NCBI RefSeq assembly: GCF_934643285.1
Contig: NZ_CAKUBT010000004.1
Coordinates: 62,001 to 126,000 of the forward strand
Length of the DNA: 64,000 nt
Direction of reading: 5' to 3'
Source of the DNA: an uncultured Ellagibacter sp.
Lineage (GTDB): Bacteria; Actinomycetota; Coriobacteriia; Coriobacteriales; Eggerthellaceae
Shown here: piece by piece, positions 62,205-64,000 of the stretch
Numbering within the stretch: the first letter of the stretch is position 1
Layout: every line of letters starts with the position of its first letter
Translations under genes and position numbers: made by a program
The notes under the pieces: generated by a model
What the model was told of the DNA's origin: nothing
What the model saw: only the letters and a program-made list of their open reading frames with translations
Databases searched by the model: none

Positions 62205-62238
62205 CGGGAGGCCGGCGGCAAAATCCGTCGGCCTCCCG
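62205..62238. terminator. Hairpin between surface protein and dxr
   Basis: 14-base arms (62205-62218 / 62225-62238, one mismatch), followed on the minus strand by TGTGTTTTGC, between convergent genes. Confidence 0.75.
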
Positions 62239-62260
62239 AAAAAGACGGTGAAATCCCAGG

Positions 62261-63484
62261 TTAGCGTATATGCTTCTCGGCTTCCGCACGCGCCCAAGCG
62301 TCCAGCGCCTGAAGCTGCTCAATGCTCTCCACCTTCTGCACGCCCTGCGATTCGTGTTCAGATATCACGGCCTCGACGCATTCCGCAATGCCCAGATAGC
62401 TTCCCCGCTCAGACAGGAAGGCGGCGACGGCGATCTCGTTCGCCGCATTCATCACGCAGGGAAGGGTTCCTCCCACCGAGCCCGCATGCCGCGCAAGCGC
62501 AAGGCAGCGGAACGTCTTCTCATCGGGGGCGGCGAATTCCAAAGAGCCCAGCGTTCGGAAGTCGAGCGGCGCGACCGGAGCCTCCCACCGATCAGGATAC
62601 GACAGCGCGAACTGGATGGGGATGCGCATGTCGGTCGTCCCCAGATGCGCCTTCACGCTGCCGTCGGTGTATTCGACCATGGAGTGGATGGCGCTTTGCG
62701 GCTGCACGACGACTTCAATCTTGTCGTAGGGCATGTTGAACAGGTGGTGCGCCTCGATGACTTCGAGCCCCTTGTTCATGAGCGTAGAAGAGTCTATCGA
62801 GATCTTGGCGCCCATGTGCCAGGTCGGATGCTTCAAAGCCTGAGCCGGCGTGATGCCACGCAAGTCGTCGCGCGTGCGGCCGCGGAACGGCCCGCCCGAT
62901 GCGGTGACCCACAGCTTGGCGACCTCGCGCTCGTTCTCGCCGAGCAGGCACTGATAGATTGCCCCGTGCTCGGAGTCGATCGGCATGAGGGCGCCCGCAG
63001 GCCCCACCGCGGGAGCAACCCCCGATGCCCTGCGCGCCTCGTCGACCTGCGCCGCAAGCGGCATAATCAAGTCGCCGCCGACAACAAGGCTCTCTTTGTT
63101 CGCAAGCGCCAAGACCTTGCCGGCCTTGAGCGTCTCATAACTTGCCCGCAAGCCCGCAGCACCCACAAGCGCGTTCACAACCACGTCGACCTCGGGCAAT
63201 CGGACGAGGTCGACCACGGCATTCATCCCGAAACCGAGCGAGCCATCTTCCCCAAAGGATTTCGCGAACGCGGCAAGCTCCGAAGCGCCTTCGCCCGCAG
63301 CAGCATCTTCGTTGCCCACGGCAAGGTGACCGACGCCGAACTCCTTCGCCTGCGCAAGCATATCCTGAGTGCGCGTATTCACGGCAAGGCCTACGACCTT
63401 AAGCTTATCGGAATGCTGACGCACCACGTCGAGCGTTTGCGTGCCGATCGACCCCGTCGATCCTAAAACAACGATACGCCTCAT
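62261..63484 (-). CDS. dxr: 1-deoxy-D-xylulose-5-phosphate reductoisomerase
   Basis: 407 residues. Second step of the MEP isoprenoid pathway (DXP to MEP, NADPH). The Rossmann start VLGSTGSIGTQTLDVVRQH, ALANKESLVVGG, PIDSEHGAIYQCL, TASGGPFRG, LKHPTWHMGAKISIDSSTLMNKGLEVIEAHHLF and MNAANEIAVAAFL are present. It begins 27 bases after cdsA, as in the common cdsA-dxr-rseP order, but here rseP is displaced by the surface-protein gene. Confidence 0.97.
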   Translation of the reverse strand: MRRIVVLGSTGSIGTQTLDVVRQHSDKLKVVGLAVNTRTQDMLAQAKEFGVGHLAVGNEDAAAGEGASELAAFAKSFGEDGSLGFGMNAVVDLVRLPEVDVVVNALVGAAGLRASYETLKAGKVLALANKESLVVGGDLIMPLAAQVDEARRASGVAPAVGPAGALMPIDSEHGAIYQCLLGENEREVAKLWVTASGGPFRGRTRDDLRGITPAQALKHPTWHMGAKISIDSSTLMNKGLEVIEAHHLFNMPYDKIEVVVQPQSAIHSMVEYTDGSVKAHLGTTDMRIPIQFALSYPDRWEAPVAPLDFRTLGSLEFAAPDEKTFRCLALARHAGSVGGTLPCVMNAANEIAVAAFLSERGSYLGIAECVEAVISEHESQGVQKVESIEQLQALDAWARAEAEKHIR

Positions 63485-63511
63485 GAAAGCACCTTTCTTG
63501 AAAAGCGACGT

Positions 63512-64000
63512 TTAAACGCTAAAGGGAATTGCCCCGGAGATCACCAGAAGGATAGCCGACGACGCCGCAACGAGGAACAGCGAGTCGCACCTGTCGAGGA
63601 GGCCGCCATGCCCTGGCATGATCGTGCCGGAATCCTTGAAGCCGGAGTTGCGCTTGATGCGGCTTTCGGCCAAATCACCCAGCACACCCATAAGGCCGCA
63701 GACCAGGCCAAACCCGAGCGCCTCGGGAAGGTTCAGGTTCAAACCGGGAACCAACGTGAACAGCCCCCAGATAACCATCGAGCCGAGGATGCCCGCGAAA
63801 AAGCCCTCCCAGCTCTTCTTCGGGCTGACGCGCGGAGCCATCTTATGCTTGCCGATTTTGCTTCCGACCAGGTAGGCGAAGGAATCGTTCGCCCAGATGC
63901 TCAGGAAAATGCCGATGACGAGCACGCCGCCCCACGGGTCGGGTAGCGCCGTGCGCACGACAACGATGCCAGAAAGGAGAAGGCCCGTGTACGCCGCACC
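63512..64000 (-). CDS. cdsA: Phosphatidate cytidylyltransferase CdsA, N-terminus beyond the window
   Basis: C-terminal 162 residues of the integral-membrane enzyme that makes CDP-diacylglycerol. The family signature with its metal-binding Asp residues is complete (AESRIKRNSGFKDSGTIMPG, then HGGLLDRCDSLF), with helices on both sides. PKKSWEG is also conserved. It is upstream of dxr in the same operon. Confidence 0.95.
   Translation of the reverse strand, partial: GAAYTGLLLSGIVVVRTALPDPWGGVLVIGIFLSIWANDSFAYLVGSKIGKHKMAPRVSPKKSWEGFFAGILGSMVIWGLFTLVPGLNLNLPEALGFGLVCGLMGVLGDLAESRIKRNSGFKDSGTIMPGHGGLLDRCDSLFLVAASSAILLVISGAIPFSV

Overview
The window is a high-GC, densely coded chromosomal segment. 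It most likely comes from an anaerobic actinomycete of the class Coriobacteriia, probably Eggerthellaceae. This is an inference from a type III glutamine synthetase, a one-piece MurT-GatD protein, a CIRCE-controlled htpG, an LGKTG-anchored DUF11-like surface protein, a BceRSAB module and many CoxE/MoxR- and radical-SAM-type genes. No ribosomal RNA operon, prophage, transposase or CRISPR array is visible. There is one tRNA, tRNA-Thr(CGT).

Layout. Positions 1-9.3 kb hold housekeeping genes: aldo/keto reductase (cut at the left edge), a small alarmone synthetase, MazG, a cysteine hydrolase, a TrmH-type RNA methyltransferase, a DUF2064-type transferase, UspA, MoeA-like, an ACT-domain protein, FolE and exonuclease III. 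9.3-9.9 kb is a gene-free stretch with a good promoter followed by nested inverted repeats. 9.9-14.9 kb is a two-component system with an antimicrobial-peptide-type ABC transporter (Bce type). 15-21 kb has RlmH, an LCP cell-wall ligase, the fused MurT-GatD and a LysR regulator. 21-26 kb has the tRNA, HtpG and glutamine synthetase III. 26-28.6 kb has a ribbon-helix-helix/PIN toxin-antitoxin pair and an MFS protein.

28.7-50.6 kb is the unusual part. It contains a DUF4418/FtsX/ATPase transporter, a four-gene NitT/TauT-type ABC importer whose binding protein is rich in cysteine pairs, and six BioB-like radical SAM enzymes in three subgroups. It also has a leucine-rich-repeat protein, a VWA/metallopeptidase-like protein with a MoxR ATPase, a MobA-like/SufS-like fusion protein and an ArsM-like methyltransferase. 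At least four of its promoters carry a closely related AT-rich motif of about 20 bp, with a weaker match at a fifth. I read this segment as one regulon that builds or matures a sulfur- (or selenium/arsenic-) containing small molecule or cofactor. Its chemistry I cannot identify from sequence.

50.6-64 kb returns to housekeeping: a small protein, RpsI/RplM, MetA, a CmpB-type membrane protein, a HAD phosphatase, a PDZ-less RseP-type protease carrying a winged-helix-like insert, a 1545-residue sortase-anchored surface protein, Dxr and CdsA (cut at the right edge). The surface protein gene separates rseP from cdsA-dxr and is preceded by a 16-codon leader ORF that overlaps its start. Two coding linkers (murT-gatD and the MobA-SufS fusion) contain copies of the same palindromic repeat element.
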